Shown here: piece after piece, positions 51,058-59,283 of the stretch
Layout of the letters: the number at the start of each line of letters is the position of its first letter
Position numbering within the stretch: position 1 is the first letter of the stretch
Assembly: GCF_002812985.1 (NCBI RefSeq)
Contig: NZ_PGCP01000005.1
Coordinates: 1-64,000 of the forward strand
Origin: Aeromonas lusitana
Lineage (GTDB): Bacteria > Pseudomonadota > Gammaproteobacteria > Enterobacterales > Aeromonadaceae
DNA length: 64,000 nt
Direction of reading: 5' to 3'
The notes under the pieces: model-generated
Database searches by the model: none
What the model saw: only the letters and a program-made list of their open reading frames with translations
Told to the model about the DNA's origin: nothing
Made by a program: the position numbers and the translations under genes

Positions 51058-51101
51058 ATTTGGCGGTGAGGGAGAGATGATTCGCCACTGCGTGGCTCAC
51101 C
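51058..51101. repeat. 44 bp repeat R2, tRNA-Ser 3'-like
   Basis: Second copy of R1, starting ATTTGGCGGTGAGGGA. The segment 50821-51057 before it has no supported gene and is AT-rich near 51005-51057, a possible promoter for the minus-strand pair. Between R2 and the next block (51102-51209) lie further tRNA-like words (CTCGAACCC, GAGGGTTCTCACC) but no gene. Confidence 0.7.
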
Positions 51102-51209
51102 CCTTCGGGGCGACCTACGGCCGTTTATCGCGGCGAGCCGCTCTGCTCGAACCCGGCGAGGGTTCTCACCCTCTCTCGAAGGCATCAGAGAAGATGTCGG
51201 CTGGATAGC

Positions 51210-51407
51210 AAAAAGCCGACCCTGAGGTCGGCTTTTAAATTTGGCGGGGTCGGGATTGACTCACACCATCCCTGGCGTTCGCTCTGTGCTCAGCCTGCGG
51301 CTGTCCAAAAGGACTATCCTGCCCTCTTGTCGAACCAGGGTCCAAACCGAGCCGCCCATCATCGAATAAAACAAAAGGGCCTGTCTTGCGACAGGCCCTT
51401 TTGTTTT
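51210..51407. repeat. Duplicated tRNA-Ser downstream flank, copy B
   Basis: Homologue of 49642-49852 at the tRNA itself. Its first hairpin reads AAAAGCCGACC-CTGA-GGTCGGCTTTT, where one A-T pair of copy A has become G-C on both arms, so the stem is conserved while sequence drifts. Confidence 0.75.
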
Positions 51408-51409
51408 AT
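51366..51409. terminator. Terminator of tRNA-Ser, copy B
   Basis: A perfect 20 bp stem around TTGC, directly next to the CCA end of tRNA-Ser on the minus strand. Confidence 0.92.
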
Positions 51410-51410
51410 T

Positions 51411-51498
51411 TGGCGGTGAGGGAGGGATTCGAACCCTCGATACGTTGCCGTATACACACTTTCCAGGCGTGCTCCTTCAGCCACTCGGACACCTCACC
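51411..51498 (-). tRNA. tRNA-Ser (GGA)
   Basis: 88 bases with encoded CCA. Acceptor GGTGAGG pairs with CCTCACC; the anticodon arm CACGC-CTGGAAA-GTGTG gives GGA; the long variable arm (TATACGGCAACGTATC) is typical of class II tRNAs; T-arm GAGGG-TTCGAAT-CCCTC. Intact and presumably functional. Confidence 0.96.
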
Positions 51499-51643
51499 AA
51501 ATTTTGGTCTGTGGTTTAACGTGTTCAGCCAACACGGGTTCACTGCGCTAACGCGCCGGAACGGGGCGTAATTTAGGGTAAAGGTCCGCCGCCGTCAACG
51601 GCTTTTTGAGGCAGATGAACCGTTCGCACATTTAACGCACAGA

Positions 51644-52099
51644 TCAGTGAACAGACTCTGGTGCAACCTGGATTTCCGGCAGGTTCAAGAAGCCCAGTCG
51701 CTCGCATTCGGAGACCACTTCGTGGGTCGCCGCCGTGGTGCTCTCGATGAACAGCAGGAACTGCTCCACGGTGAGCCCGGCCTTGGTGAAGACGGTATGA
51801 CCCACGATGAGGCGCGGCAGGTTGTCATCTATGATGTCGAGGAACACCTTGAGGGACGGATACTGCATATTGAGACGGCCCAGTTCGGCCATCAGCGGCA
51901 GCAGCGACGAGGGGCGCACCTCCAGCTCAGATGAAAACAGCAGCCCTTCCTCTTCGACGAAGACCCGGCTCTCCTGGATACCCTCGACGGATTGCAGGGA
52001 CACCATGTGGATGCCGTGGCACTGATCGCAAACATAGTGCTCAATCCGAGCCTGTTGCAGCCAACGCATTATCATTTCAGAGCTGGGGATATTCATCAT
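51644..52099 (-). CDS. YbjN domain protein
   Basis: About 151 residues from the ATG at 52099 (a second ATG follows at once). It matches the YbjN family along its length: MRWLQQARIEHYVCDQCHGI (CxxC pair), LLFSSELEVRPSSLLPLMAE and LDIIDDNLPRLIVGHTVFTK. YbjN is linked to motility and stress phenotypes in E. coli, with a fold like type III secretion chaperones; its molecular function is unclear. The frame extends to 52225, but that part is Arg-rich and lacks family similarity. Confidence 0.8.
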   Translation of the reverse strand: MMNIPSSEMIMRWLQQARIEHYVCDQCHGIHMVSLQSVEGIQESRVFVEEEGLLFSSELEVRPSSLLPLMAELGRLNMQYPSLKVFLDIIDDNLPRLIVGHTVFTKAGLTVEQFLLFIESTTAATHEVVSECERLGFLNLPEIQVAPESVH

Positions 52100-52257
52100 T
52101 TTCACGAACACAATAAGGATCAAGGGGCGCAGTCTAAACCAATTTTCCGGTAACCAAAAGCGCGCAGGCCGGATAAGCCGGCGTCTCGCTTCTTTTTGGC
52201 AAGCGCTATGCATATACTCAGCCATTCTCGCCTAACACTCGCCCCACAGGGGGCCCG

Positions 52258-53595
52258 ATGACCATCCAAGAAAAATATCGCCTGCACCTCAAATCCCTCT
52301 CGGATGAATTGCTTGCCCTGCAAAAACCCATTCGTATCCTGGATGCCATCAAGTGGCCCCGCCACCTGCAGACCGAGTTTCTGGCCAAGGGGGGGCGCGA
52401 GCTGCCCGCCATAGACGCGAACTTCTACCACGCCCTCCCCCTGGACTTCGATCCGCGCAACAAGTACCTGGAGCTCAAGGAGCTGAGGGACAGGATCAGG
52501 CGTCGCCTCGGCCCCCAGGACGATCTGGGGCGGATCCTGCAAGAGACGGTGGATCAGTACATGGTGGTCATCGAGATGTTGCGCCAGCGCGGCCAGCCCG
52601 AGTTTCAGCGCTACAGCCAGATCCTCTACGGCTCGGCGAGCGATCACCTGCGCGGGGATCGCAAGACCTTGAAAGAATTGGGCGCCCGCCTGTGCGACAT
52701 CTTTTCCCTGCCCGGCGCCCGCCACCTGGTGCGCCCCTACCCCAAGGAATTTGAAGGGGAAGCGGCGGTGGCCAAGCTGCAGGGCAAGCTGTCGAGCTAC
52801 TTCGAGGATGGCGCCATCCAGGTCAAGCTCAGCGATGGCATCGTCTCGGACGCCGCCGCCGGCGGCGATTACATCAAGCTGAGCTCCCACGCCCGCTTCT
52901 CGGAGCTGGACTTGCAGGTGCTGGAGGTACACGAGGGCTGGGTGCACGTGGGCACCACGCTCAATGGCCGCCAGCAATCCTATGCCACCTGGCTCGGCGC
53001 CGGCTCGCCGCGCATCACCGCCTGCCAGGAGGGGCTGGCGGTGCTCATCGAAACGCTCACCTTCAGCTCCTTTCCGGATCGGGCCAAGCGCATCTCGGAT
53101 CGGGTGATGGCCATCGACATGGCGGAGCGCGGCGCCGATTTTATCGAGGTGTTCCGCCACTTTGTCGAGAAAGGTACCAGCGAGCACGACGCCTACAAGA
53201 TCACCCAGCGGGTGTTCCGTGGCGGCATGGTCGAGGGGGGCGCCTGTTTCACCAAGGATCTCTCCTACGTGAAAGGCTATGTGGAGACGGTCAACTTCAT
53301 CCGCAGCGCCGTGCTGGAGGGGGTACCCGAGATCCTGCCCATGCTGTTCGTCGGCAAGGTGACCCTGGACGACATACCCGTGCTCTATCAGCACTATTTG
53401 GAGGGGCTCATCGACGCCCCCCGCTACCTGCCCCCCATGTTTCGGGATCTCACCGGCCTATACGTCTGGTTCGGCTTCGCCTCCGGCATGTCCCTCGTCG
53501 ACATAGGACGGGTACAGCAGCATTTTCGTCAGCTGTTCCATCGCCTGCCGGTGGCCGACCCCATCATAGCGCCGGTGGATATCGAGCTGGACTAA
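52258..53595 (+). CDS. QEGLA-motif flavohaemoglobin-expression protein (DUF1704 metallopeptidase-like)
   Basis: The 445-residue product carries TACQEGLAVLIETL, the motif that names the family annotated as flavohaemoglobin expression-modulating QEGLA proteins. The upstream HEGWVH resembles an HExxH-type zinc site, and the Glu of QEGLA would supply a third ligand, as in gluzincins; related eukaryotic proteins are tyrosine carboxypeptidases acting on tubulin. Its bacterial substrate is unknown. It stands alone, between YbjN (divergent) and tdk (convergent), with a terminator after it. Confidence 0.85.
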   Translation: MTIQEKYRLHLKSLSDELLALQKPIRILDAIKWPRHLQTEFLAKGGRELPAIDANFYHALPLDFDPRNKYLELKELRDRIRRRLGPQDDLGRILQETVDQYMVVIEMLRQRGQPEFQRYSQILYGSASDHLRGDRKTLKELGARLCDIFSLPGARHLVRPYPKEFEGEAAVAKLQGKLSSYFEDGAIQVKLSDGIVSDAAAGGDYIKLSSHARFSELDLQVLEVHEGWVHVGTTLNGRQQSYATWLGAGSPRITACQEGLAVLIETLTFSSFPDRAKRISDRVMAIDMAERGADFIEVFRHFVEKGTSEHDAYKITQRVFRGGMVEGGACFTKDLSYVKGYVETVNFIRSAVLEGVPEILPMLFVGKVTLDDIPVLYQHYLEGLIDAPRYLPPMFRDLTGLYVWFGFASGMSLVDIGRVQQHFRQLFHRLPVADPIIAPVDIELD

Positions 53596-53635
53596 GACGG
53601 TAGCTCTGGCCAATGAGGCCGAGCCATCGACAATA

Positions 53636-53662
53636 AAAAGGGCGCCTTGTCGGCGCCCTTTT
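53636..53662. terminator. Terminator between the QEGLA gene and tdk
   Basis: AAAAGGGCGCC-TTGTC-GGCGCCCTTTT between two convergent genes. Confidence 0.9.
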
Positions 53663-53678
53663 CGATCATGGGATTCGG

Positions 53679-54260
53679 TTACTTGAAGGCCCGGCCATCC
53701 AGGTAGTGCTTGCGGCACAGGGACACATAGCGATCGTTGCCGCCTATCTCCACCTGCTCGCCATCGCGCATCACCTGCCCCGCCTCGTTCACCCGGGAGT
53801 TCATGTGCGCCTTGTTGCCACACCAGCAGATGCTTTTGAGCTCCTCGAACTTGTCCGCCAAACAGAGCAGATGGTAGGAGCCCGGGAACAACTCGCCGCG
53901 AAAATCGGTCTTAAGGCCGTAGGCGATGACCGGGATCTTCAGCTCATCGACGATGCGCGCCAGCTGATAGACCTGCTCCCGGGTCAGGAACTGGGCCTCG
54001 TCGACGATGAACACATCTATCTTCTTCTCGCCGTGGCGGGCCTGGACCATCTCGAACAGATCACAGCTGTCACTGAACACCTCCACCTTCAGCTCCAGCC
54101 CTACCCTGGCGCTGATCACCCCGGCCCCGAAGCGATCGTCGATGACCGGTGTCATGGCCAGCGGATACATGCCGCGCTCCAGATAGTTGAAGTGAGCCTG
54201 GATGAGCTGGGTCGACTTGCCCGAGTTCATGGTGGCGAATTTATAGTGCAGTGAAGCCAT
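53679..54260 (-). CDS. tdk: Thymidine kinase
   Basis: Tdk phosphorylates thymidine and deoxyuridine. The 193-residue product has the P-loop FATMNSGKSTQLIQ near residue 10, the Mg-binding IVDEAQFL, the lid and AYGLKTDFRGELFPGS substrate loop, and zinc cysteines in ICWCGNKAH and SLCRKHY. Length matches the type II (bacterial/human TK1) family. GGAAC(AG) precedes the ATG. Confidence 0.97.
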   Translation of the reverse strand: MASLHYKFATMNSGKSTQLIQAHFNYLERGMYPLAMTPVIDDRFGAGVISARVGLELKVEVFSDSCDLFEMVQARHGEKKIDVFIVDEAQFLTREQVYQLARIVDELKIPVIAYGLKTDFRGELFPGSYHLLCLADKFEELKSICWCGNKAHMNSRVNEAGQVMRDGEQVEIGGNDRYVSLCRKHYLDGRAFK

Positions 54261-54318
54261 GATGCTGTTCCGAAACTGAATTTATGGGGCGCATGCTAAC
54301 CAAAGCCCCCGCCAAAAC

Positions 54319-54340
54319 CAAGGGGCCCGTGGGCCCCTTG
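54319..54340 (-). terminator. Terminator after lysW
   Basis: CAAGGGGCC-CACG-GGCCCCTTG followed by GTTTTGG on the minus strand. Confidence 0.8.
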
Positions 54341-54360
54341 TTTAATTTATGCGGCCTGGC

Positions 54361-55941
54361 TTATGCCATAGCCAGCGTGCGCTCCAGCCGCGCCTTGCGC
54401 AGATGGTAGCTGGAGAAGATGACAAACCAGAGGGCACTGACGGTGAAGCCTGCCAGCACGGAGTGCATCAGCCCCATCACCAGGTAACCGAGGGCGGCAC
54501 CGAAGGCGATGGCCAGCGCATAGGGCAGCTGGGTCATCACATGATCGATGTGATGGCAACCGGCGCCGGTGGCCGACAGTATGCTGGTGCTGGAGATGGG
54601 CGAGCTGTGATCCCCGAATACCGAACCCGCCAGCACGGCGGCCAGCATGGGCAACATCAGGCTGATGTCGCTGGCGGCAGCCATGTCACCGGCCAGCGGC
54701 AGCATGATGCCGAAGGTGCCCCAGCTGGTGCCGGTGGCAAACGCCATGGCGCAGGAGAGCACGAACACCACGGCCGGCAGCACCTCGATGGGCAGGTTGC
54801 CGTTGGCCATGGAGGCCAGATACTTGCCGGTCTCCACATCGCGCACCACGGCGCCGATAGTCCAGGCGAACAGCAGGATATTGATGGCCGGCAGCATGGC
54901 CATGATCCCCTGGGGAGCGGCCTTCATCCAATTGCGCGCACCCAGCTTGAGGCGCATGGCGAGACCAATGGAGACCACCAGGCTACACAGGGCACCGTAG
55001 ACCAGGGAGGAGCCGACGTTGGTGTTCTCGAACGATCCGAGCACGCTGAACGGCAGGCCTTTGCCTTCCAGCACGGCGGCACCTGAGTCAATCATGAAGT
55101 AGACGGTGGCCAGGGTCAGGGTCAGGATCGGCAGCACCATGTCGATCATGCCGCCATTGCTCTCCTCCGGAGACTCCATGTCCAGACCGATGGGGCGGCC
55201 CTTGGACTCATCCCACAGCTTGCCTTCCAGCGCCCACTGCTCGTGCTGACGCATGGAGCCGATGTCGAGCTGGAACGCGATCACCACCAGCACCATGATC
55301 AGGGTGAACACGGCGTAGAGGTTCATGGGGATCATCTCGACGAAGGCGGAGATGGGGCTCTGCTCGGTCAGACCGTGAGCCGCCATTATGCCTCCCACCA
55401 GGGCGATGATATAGGCGCCCCAGGAGGAGATGGGCATCAGCACGCAGACGGGAGCTGCGGTGGAGTCCAGCAGATAGGCCAGCTTGGCACGGGAGATCTG
55501 GAAGCGATCGGTGACCGGACGGCAGATGGCGCCCACCGACAGACTGTGGAAGAAGTCATCGATGAAGAAGGCAAACACCATCATGCCGGTGAGGGCCTTG
55601 GCCCCCTTGCGGGTTTTGGCGCGCTTGGCGGCCCACTCGGCGAAGGCGCGAGTGGCGCCGGAAACGCTCATCAGGCTGATGAGGCCACCCAGCAGCAACA
55701 TGAACAGGATCATGTTCACGTTGTCACGATTCAATGCACCGTCGACCCAGAAGATCTTGAGCACTGTGTTCAGCATGTAATGCAGGGAATCGAGGGGTGA
55801 AAACTGGTTCAGCAGCAGGCTGCCGGCAACGATACCCACTCCGAGCGACACCAGGACGCGACGGGTGATGATCGCCAGGGCGACGGCCAATAAAGGGGGA
55901 ATGACGGACCAACCGGAGTCGGCGTAGTGAACGATTTCCAT
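54361..55941 (-). CDS. lysW: NhaC-family transporter, predicted lysine transporter LysW
   Basis: The 526-residue membrane protein belongs to the NhaC Na+/H+ antiporter family (about 11-12 helices; FFIDDFFHSLSVGAICRPVT and FATGTSWGTFGIMLP, SVFGDHSSPISSTS). Comparative genomics has assigned NhaC-type genes under lysine riboswitches in gammaproteobacteria to lysine uptake (LysW), and this gene has such a riboswitch directly upstream. Start is taken at 55941 with AAAGAGA before it; the open frame extends upstream to 56046, but that part lies in the riboswitch. Lysine transport is thus inferred from regulation, not from the protein alone. Confidence 0.87.
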   Translation of the reverse strand: MEIVHYADSGWSVIPPLLAVALAIITRRVLVSLGVGIVAGSLLLNQFSPLDSLHYMLNTVLKIFWVDGALNRDNVNMILFMLLLGGLISLMSVSGATRAFAEWAAKRAKTRKGAKALTGMMVFAFFIDDFFHSLSVGAICRPVTDRFQISRAKLAYLLDSTAAPVCVLMPISSWGAYIIALVGGIMAAHGLTEQSPISAFVEMIPMNLYAVFTLIMVLVVIAFQLDIGSMRQHEQWALEGKLWDESKGRPIGLDMESPEESNGGMIDMVLPILTLTLATVYFMIDSGAAVLEGKGLPFSVLGSFENTNVGSSLVYGALCSLVVSIGLAMRLKLGARNWMKAAPQGIMAMLPAINILLFAWTIGAVVRDVETGKYLASMANGNLPIEVLPAVVFVLSCAMAFATGTSWGTFGIMLPLAGDMAAASDISLMLPMLAAVLAGSVFGDHSSPISSTSILSATGAGCHHIDHVMTQLPYALAIAFGAALGYLVMGLMHSVLAGFTVSALWFVIFSSYHLRKARLERTLAMA

Positions 55942-56000
55942 GATCTCTTTGCACCTAAAGACAGCAGGTGGAGATCTACCGAGAGGATAAAGAAACAAAA

Positions 56001-56029
56001 CCCATGGGGAGGTAATACTCCTCAGCCCC
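56001..56029 (-). terminator. Expression-platform hairpin of the lysine riboswitch
   Basis: GGGGCTGAGGAG-TATTA-CCTCCCC followed by ATGGGTTTTGTTTCTTT, directly after P1. The stem competes with P1 flanks and resembles a regulated terminator, though its T-run is broken. Confidence 0.6.
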
Positions 56030-56199
56030 TTCAGGTAGCGCTCCATAGTGGATGACTATGGCAGTCCTGCACCTGTTCGATGCAGAACCAGCAACCCGGT
56101 ATGATGGCCTGGTCACTTCGGCGCCGACTCCTTTCCCCGAGCATCGCAGGCATCACCCTCCGCTCGGTTACTCATAGGCAGCGCGCCTCTACTTAAAGG
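56028..56199 (-). promoter_or_regulatory. Lysine riboswitch (L box) controlling lysW
   Basis: On the minus strand the leader has the conserved L-box core: AGTAGAGGCGCG near the 5' end, GAGTAACCGAG, GGAGGGTGATGCC, CGGCGCCGAAGTGACCAGGC, and a closing GCGCTACCTGAAGG. P1 pairs CCTTTAAGTAG (56189-56199) with CTACCTGAAGG (56028-56038). The order and words match E. coli lysC riboswitch RNA. Lysine binding should switch off lysW. Confidence 0.9.
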
Positions 56200-56438
56200 T
56201 ATTCGAGACACATTTTATCGAGGCACGGTGTGATAGCAAGTTTTTTGATTAAAATTCAACGCGAGTGTGGCGATCCTGCACGAAAAGGTAGTCAAATGGT
56301 GCGATAAATCGAATGTGGGCGATATTTTCACCTACCCAGACCTCATATGGAAATCTGTCATACCAATATAAGACGGGCCTCTTATCGGCAAATAGCCGCG
56401 AGCTTAATTTATAAGTCGAATTAATTAATTCAGCGTGC

Positions 56439-56466
56439 TTGACTTGATGCGGAAGCCACCTATAAA
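56439..56466 (+). promoter_or_regulatory. Promoter of the hns-like gene
   Basis: TTGACT, 16 bases, TATAAA, 53 bases before the ATG at 56520. The upstream DNA (56210-56440) is AT-rich, the sort of sequence H-NS binds, so autoregulation is likely. Short open frames in this interval overlap the promoter and are not genes. Confidence 0.75.
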
Positions 56467-56519
56467 TTAGCGGAAAGCCTATCCCATCCCTGAATATTTC
56501 TGCTCGCGTGGTAGCCAAT

Positions 56520-56927
56520 ATGAACGAATTTTTGAAAGTACTGCTGAATATCCGGAGCCTGCGGGCAGCCTGTCGTGAATTGACCCTGGAGCAATTGGAA
56601 GAAGGCCTGGAAAAATTCACCGCCATCGTCACAGAACGCCAGCAGGATGAATCTGCCGAGCGTCAGGCCCGTGAAGAGCATCAGAAGAAAATTGCCGAAT
56701 ATGCCGAAATGCTGAAGGCCGCCGGGATCGATCCTGCGGAATTGGTTGGCACTGTCGCCGTCGATGCACCCAAGGCAGGTAAAGGCAAGCGTGCCCCCCG
56801 CCCCGCCAAATATCGTTACCTCGATGACAACGGCGTGGAAAAAACCTGGACCGGTCAGGGTCGCATGCCCTCCACCATTGCCAAGGCCGTCGCCGAAGGT
56901 AAATCCGTGGAATCTTTTGCCATCTGA
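56520..56927 (+). CDS. hns: H-NS family nucleoid protein
   Basis: The 135-residue product aligns with H-NS (about 137 residues): an N-terminal dimerising coiled-coil (MNEFLKVLLNIRSLRAACRE, LTLEQLEEGLEK), a flexible linker near 80-95, and the C-terminal DNA-binding domain RPAKYRYLDDNGVEKTWTGQ with the QGR minor-groove hook (GQGRMPSTIAKAV). A GTG at 56508 is in frame but the ATG gives the family N-terminus. It silences AT-rich and horizontally acquired DNA. A perfect terminator follows. Confidence 0.95.
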   Translation: MNEFLKVLLNIRSLRAACRELTLEQLEEGLEKFTAIVTERQQDESAERQAREEHQKKIAEYAEMLKAAGIDPAELVGTVAVDAPKAGKGKRAPRPAKYRYLDDNGVEKTWTGQGRMPSTIAKAVAEGKSVESFAI

Positions 56928-56947
56928 CTTCACGTCGTTGGCCAAAT

Positions 56948-56975
56948 AAAAAACCTCGCACCGGCGAGGTTTTTT
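56948..56975. terminator. Terminator between hns and pduO
   Basis: AAAAAACCTCGC-ACCG-GCGAGGTTTTTT between convergent genes. Confidence 0.93.
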
Positions 56976-56996
56976 ATTATCCGTGTAATAACACAC

Positions 56997-57560
56997 TCAG
57001 CCCCGATCGGCCGCCTTGACCCAGAGCACTTCCGGGGTGCCGGTGCAGACCAGCAGGTATCTCGCCACCGTGAAGAACCAGTCACTCAGCCGGTTTAAGT
57101 AAGGCAGTATGGCCGGATTGACCTGCTCGGCGCGGCTCAATCCCAATAACAATCGCTCGCAGCGGCGGGTCAGGGTGCGCACCACGTGGGCCTGGGCCGC
57201 AGCCCTAGAACCGCTCGGCAAGATGAAATTGCGCAATACCGGCAATTGGGCGCTATAGGCATCTATTTGTTGCTCGAGTCGTAGCGTCCAGCCTTCATTG
57301 ACTTGCCACAGCGCCGTATTTTGCGCCTCGCTGGAAAAGGCCAGCTCGCCGCCCAAATCAAACAGCTCTTGCTGCAACAAAATCAACTCGGCCAATAATC
57401 CCGTCTCCTGCGCGGGTATTTCCGCCATCAGCAGACCTATCTGGGAATTAAGCTCGTCGATGGCGCCATAAGTCTCCACCCGCATATCATCCTTGGCGAG
57501 TTGACTGCCATCGGCCAACCGGGTCAGCCCCTTGTCGCCCTGCCGCGTATATATTCTCAT
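56997..57560 (-). CDS. PduO-type cob(I)alamin adenosyltransferase
   Basis: The enzyme adenosylates corrinoids to coenzyme B12. The 187-residue product starts MRIYTRQGDKGLTRLADGSQ, the PduO ATP-binding motif, and has the conserved LPSGSRAAAQAHVVRTLTRR and CERLLL, NRLSDWFFTVAR. It overlaps the DUF3820 gene by four bases (ATGA) and ends the queC-queE operon, an unusual combination of queuosine and cobalamin functions. Confidence 0.94.
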   Translation of the reverse strand: MRIYTRQGDKGLTRLADGSQLAKDDMRVETYGAIDELNSQIGLLMAEIPAQETGLLAELILLQQELFDLGGELAFSSEAQNTALWQVNEGWTLRLEQQIDAYSAQLPVLRNFILPSGSRAAAQAHVVRTLTRRCERLLLGLSRAEQVNPAILPYLNRLSDWFFTVARYLLVCTGTPEVLWVKAADRG

Positions 57561-57787
57561 GCCGACATCCTGTTAATGATGGGAATAATAATGGACTCAA
57601 GCCCATTGAGCTTTATCTCGTATGCCAGCGCCAATGACTGACCAAGGGAGCCTGCGGGAAATCCGCTGCGGGCCATCCACACCAGATAGGGCTCAGGAAT
57701 ATCTATGATGCGCCAGCCCCGATATTTGCCGTAGGGCATCTTGCCCGCCAGGGTCAGCAATACCCGCTCGTCCGAGAGGCTCTCCAT
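57557..57787 (-). CDS. DUF3820 family small protein
   Basis: 76 residues: MPYGKYRGWRIIDIPEPYLV and LVWMARSGFPAGSLGQSLAL match the DUF3820 family, whose members are short and often described as putative quorum-sensing-regulated virulence proteins without direct evidence. It begins one base after the queE stop and overlaps pduO by four bases, so it is co-translated with both. Confidence 0.85.
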   Translation of the reverse strand: MESLSDERVLLTLAGKMPYGKYRGWRIIDIPEPYLVWMARSGFPAGSLGQSLALAYEIKLNGLESIIIPIINRMSA

Positions 57788-57788
57788 C

Positions 57789-58460
57789 TTAATCGATATT
57801 CAGATATTTGTGGGTCTGGATAGAAAGCCGCCAATTACGGGCGATACAGGTCGCCATGGCGAGCTCGGTGGCCCGCGGTTTCTGGCTGATGGGTTGCAGC
57901 GCAACGATCACATCAGCCCGCAATGTGGCGGTTTCCAGCAGGGCGTCGAGCTCCTCGATGTGACGCTCGGTCGCCACCGGGTGCTTGATCTCGTTCGCCC
58001 GCTCCAGCGCCGACACCAGCACGGGCAAGCCGCCCTTCATGCCAATTTTCGGCGAGACTGTGACCCAGGTCTGCTCATGGGTCAGGATCTCGCTGGTGCC
58101 GCTGGTTTCGATCTGCACCTGATAACCCGAGGCCAGCAGGGCGCCAGAGAGCTCGGTGAGATCGTAGAGGCAGGGCTCGCCACCCGTGATGACCACGTGG
58201 CGCGCCTTGTACCCCAGGGTCTCAAAGCTCGCCAGTATGTCGGCCGTGCTCATCTTGCTCCAGCCATCGGATTCGTTGGAACGATCGAGCACCTCGCCCT
58301 TGCCCACCTCACGGGCCGGATCCACCACCCAGGTATGGCGGGTGTCGCACCAGGGGCAACCCACGGGGCAGCCTTGCAGGCGAACGAAGATGGCGGGCAC
58401 GCCAGTAAAGACGCCCTCCCCCTGGATGGTCTGGAAGATCTCGTTGATTGGGTAGTGCAT
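57789..58460 (-). CDS. queE: 7-carboxy-7-deazaguanine synthase
   Basis: QueE is a radical-SAM enzyme that makes 7-carboxy-7-deazaguanine for the queuosine tRNA modification. From the ATG at 58460 it has 223 residues, begins MHYPINEIFQTIQGEGVFTG, and has the cluster motif QGCPVGCPWCDTRHTW, with the QueE variant C-x3-C-x2-C spacing, and VVITGGEPCLYDL. The frame is open to 58556, but that overlaps queC and is not conserved. It lies 55 bases after queC. Confidence 0.95.
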   Translation of the reverse strand: MHYPINEIFQTIQGEGVFTGVPAIFVRLQGCPVGCPWCDTRHTWVVDPAREVGKGEVLDRSNESDGWSKMSTADILASFETLGYKARHVVITGGEPCLYDLTELSGALLASGYQVQIETSGTSEILTHEQTWVTVSPKIGMKGGLPVLVSALERANEIKHPVATERHIEELDALLETATLRADVIVALQPISQKPRATELAMATCIARNWRLSIQTHKYLNID

Positions 58461-58515
58461 GCTGGTCACGACTTGTTGCAAAAGGCGCGGATTATACCCC
58501 AAACAGTGGCAAGAC

Positions 58516-59214
58516 TCACAATCCGGTTTTCGTGTGCAGGCGCCCCATGACGCCAACCCTGTCCGCCAGATACTGATTCAGGCCACGGCTGCGCAGCTCG
58601 CAGGCGGGGCAAGTACCACAACCGTCCCCCTGAATGCCGTTGTAACAGGTGAGGGTCTGCTGGCGCACGGTATCCAGATGACCGTAGTGATCCGCCAGCG
58701 CCCAGGTTTCGGCCTTGTCGAGCCACATCAGGGGCGTCTCGAAGCGAATGCCACGATCCAGCCCCAGCGACACCGCCTGATTGAGGGCTTTCACGAACTC
58801 GTCACGGCAATCCGGGTAGCCGGAGAAATCGGTCTCGCATACCCCGGTGATCACTGTGTCGGCACCGACCTGATAGGCATAGATGGAAGCCAGGGTCAGA
58901 AACAGGATGTTGCGACCCGGTACGAAGGTATTGGGCAGGCCGTTGTCTTGCAGCTCACCGCTGACCGGGATCTCGTCCCGGGTCAGGGCCGAGACAGCGA
59001 GCTCCCCCAGCATGGTCACGTCCATCACCTTATGGGCTTTGATGCCAAACGATTTGGCCAGACGGCGGGCCGTGTCTATCTCTTCCCGATGACGCTGACC
59101 GTAATCGAAGGTGATGGCGTGCACTTCGCCATACTTGGCCTGTGCCTGCACCAGGCAGGTGGTGCTGTCCTGACCACCACTGAATACCACGACGGCTTTT
59201 TTCACCTTGCTCAC
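58516..59214 (-). CDS. queC: 7-cyano-7-deazaguanine synthase
   Basis: QueC converts 7-carboxy-7-deazaguanine to preQ0 using ATP and ammonia. The 232-residue product has the PP-loop [25 protein letters not shown], and zinc cysteines near the C-terminus ([20 protein letters not shown]). Its position in front of queE completes the two-step preQ0 branch. GGAG is upstream of the ATG. Confidence 0.96.
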   Translation of the reverse strand: MSKVKKAVVVFSGGQDSTTCLVQAQAKYGEVHAITFDYGQRHREEIDTARRLAKSFGIKAHKVMDVTMLGELAVSALTRDEIPVSGELQDNGLPNTFVPGRNILFLTLASIYAYQVGADTVITGVCETDFSGYPDCRDEFVKALNQAVSLGLDRGIRFETPLMWLDKAETWALADHYGHLDTVRQQTLTCYNGIQGDGCGTCPACELRSRGLNQYLADRVGVMGRLHTKTGL

Positions 59215-59283
59215 TCCTCTCTTGATGCTGGATATGCGGTTCTAACTACAGGGCTCTGAATACGCAGTGCTAACTGCGCTATG

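Noticed and set aside
55942..56046. N-terminal extension of lysW (MERYLKGLRS...)
   Set aside because: This region is the 3' part of the lysine riboswitch and its hairpin; the conserved NhaC sequence begins at 55941.
56249..56632. 127-codon minus-strand frame upstream of and into hns
   Set aside because: It overlaps the hns promoter and first codons on the opposite strand and has no recognisable product or ribosome site.
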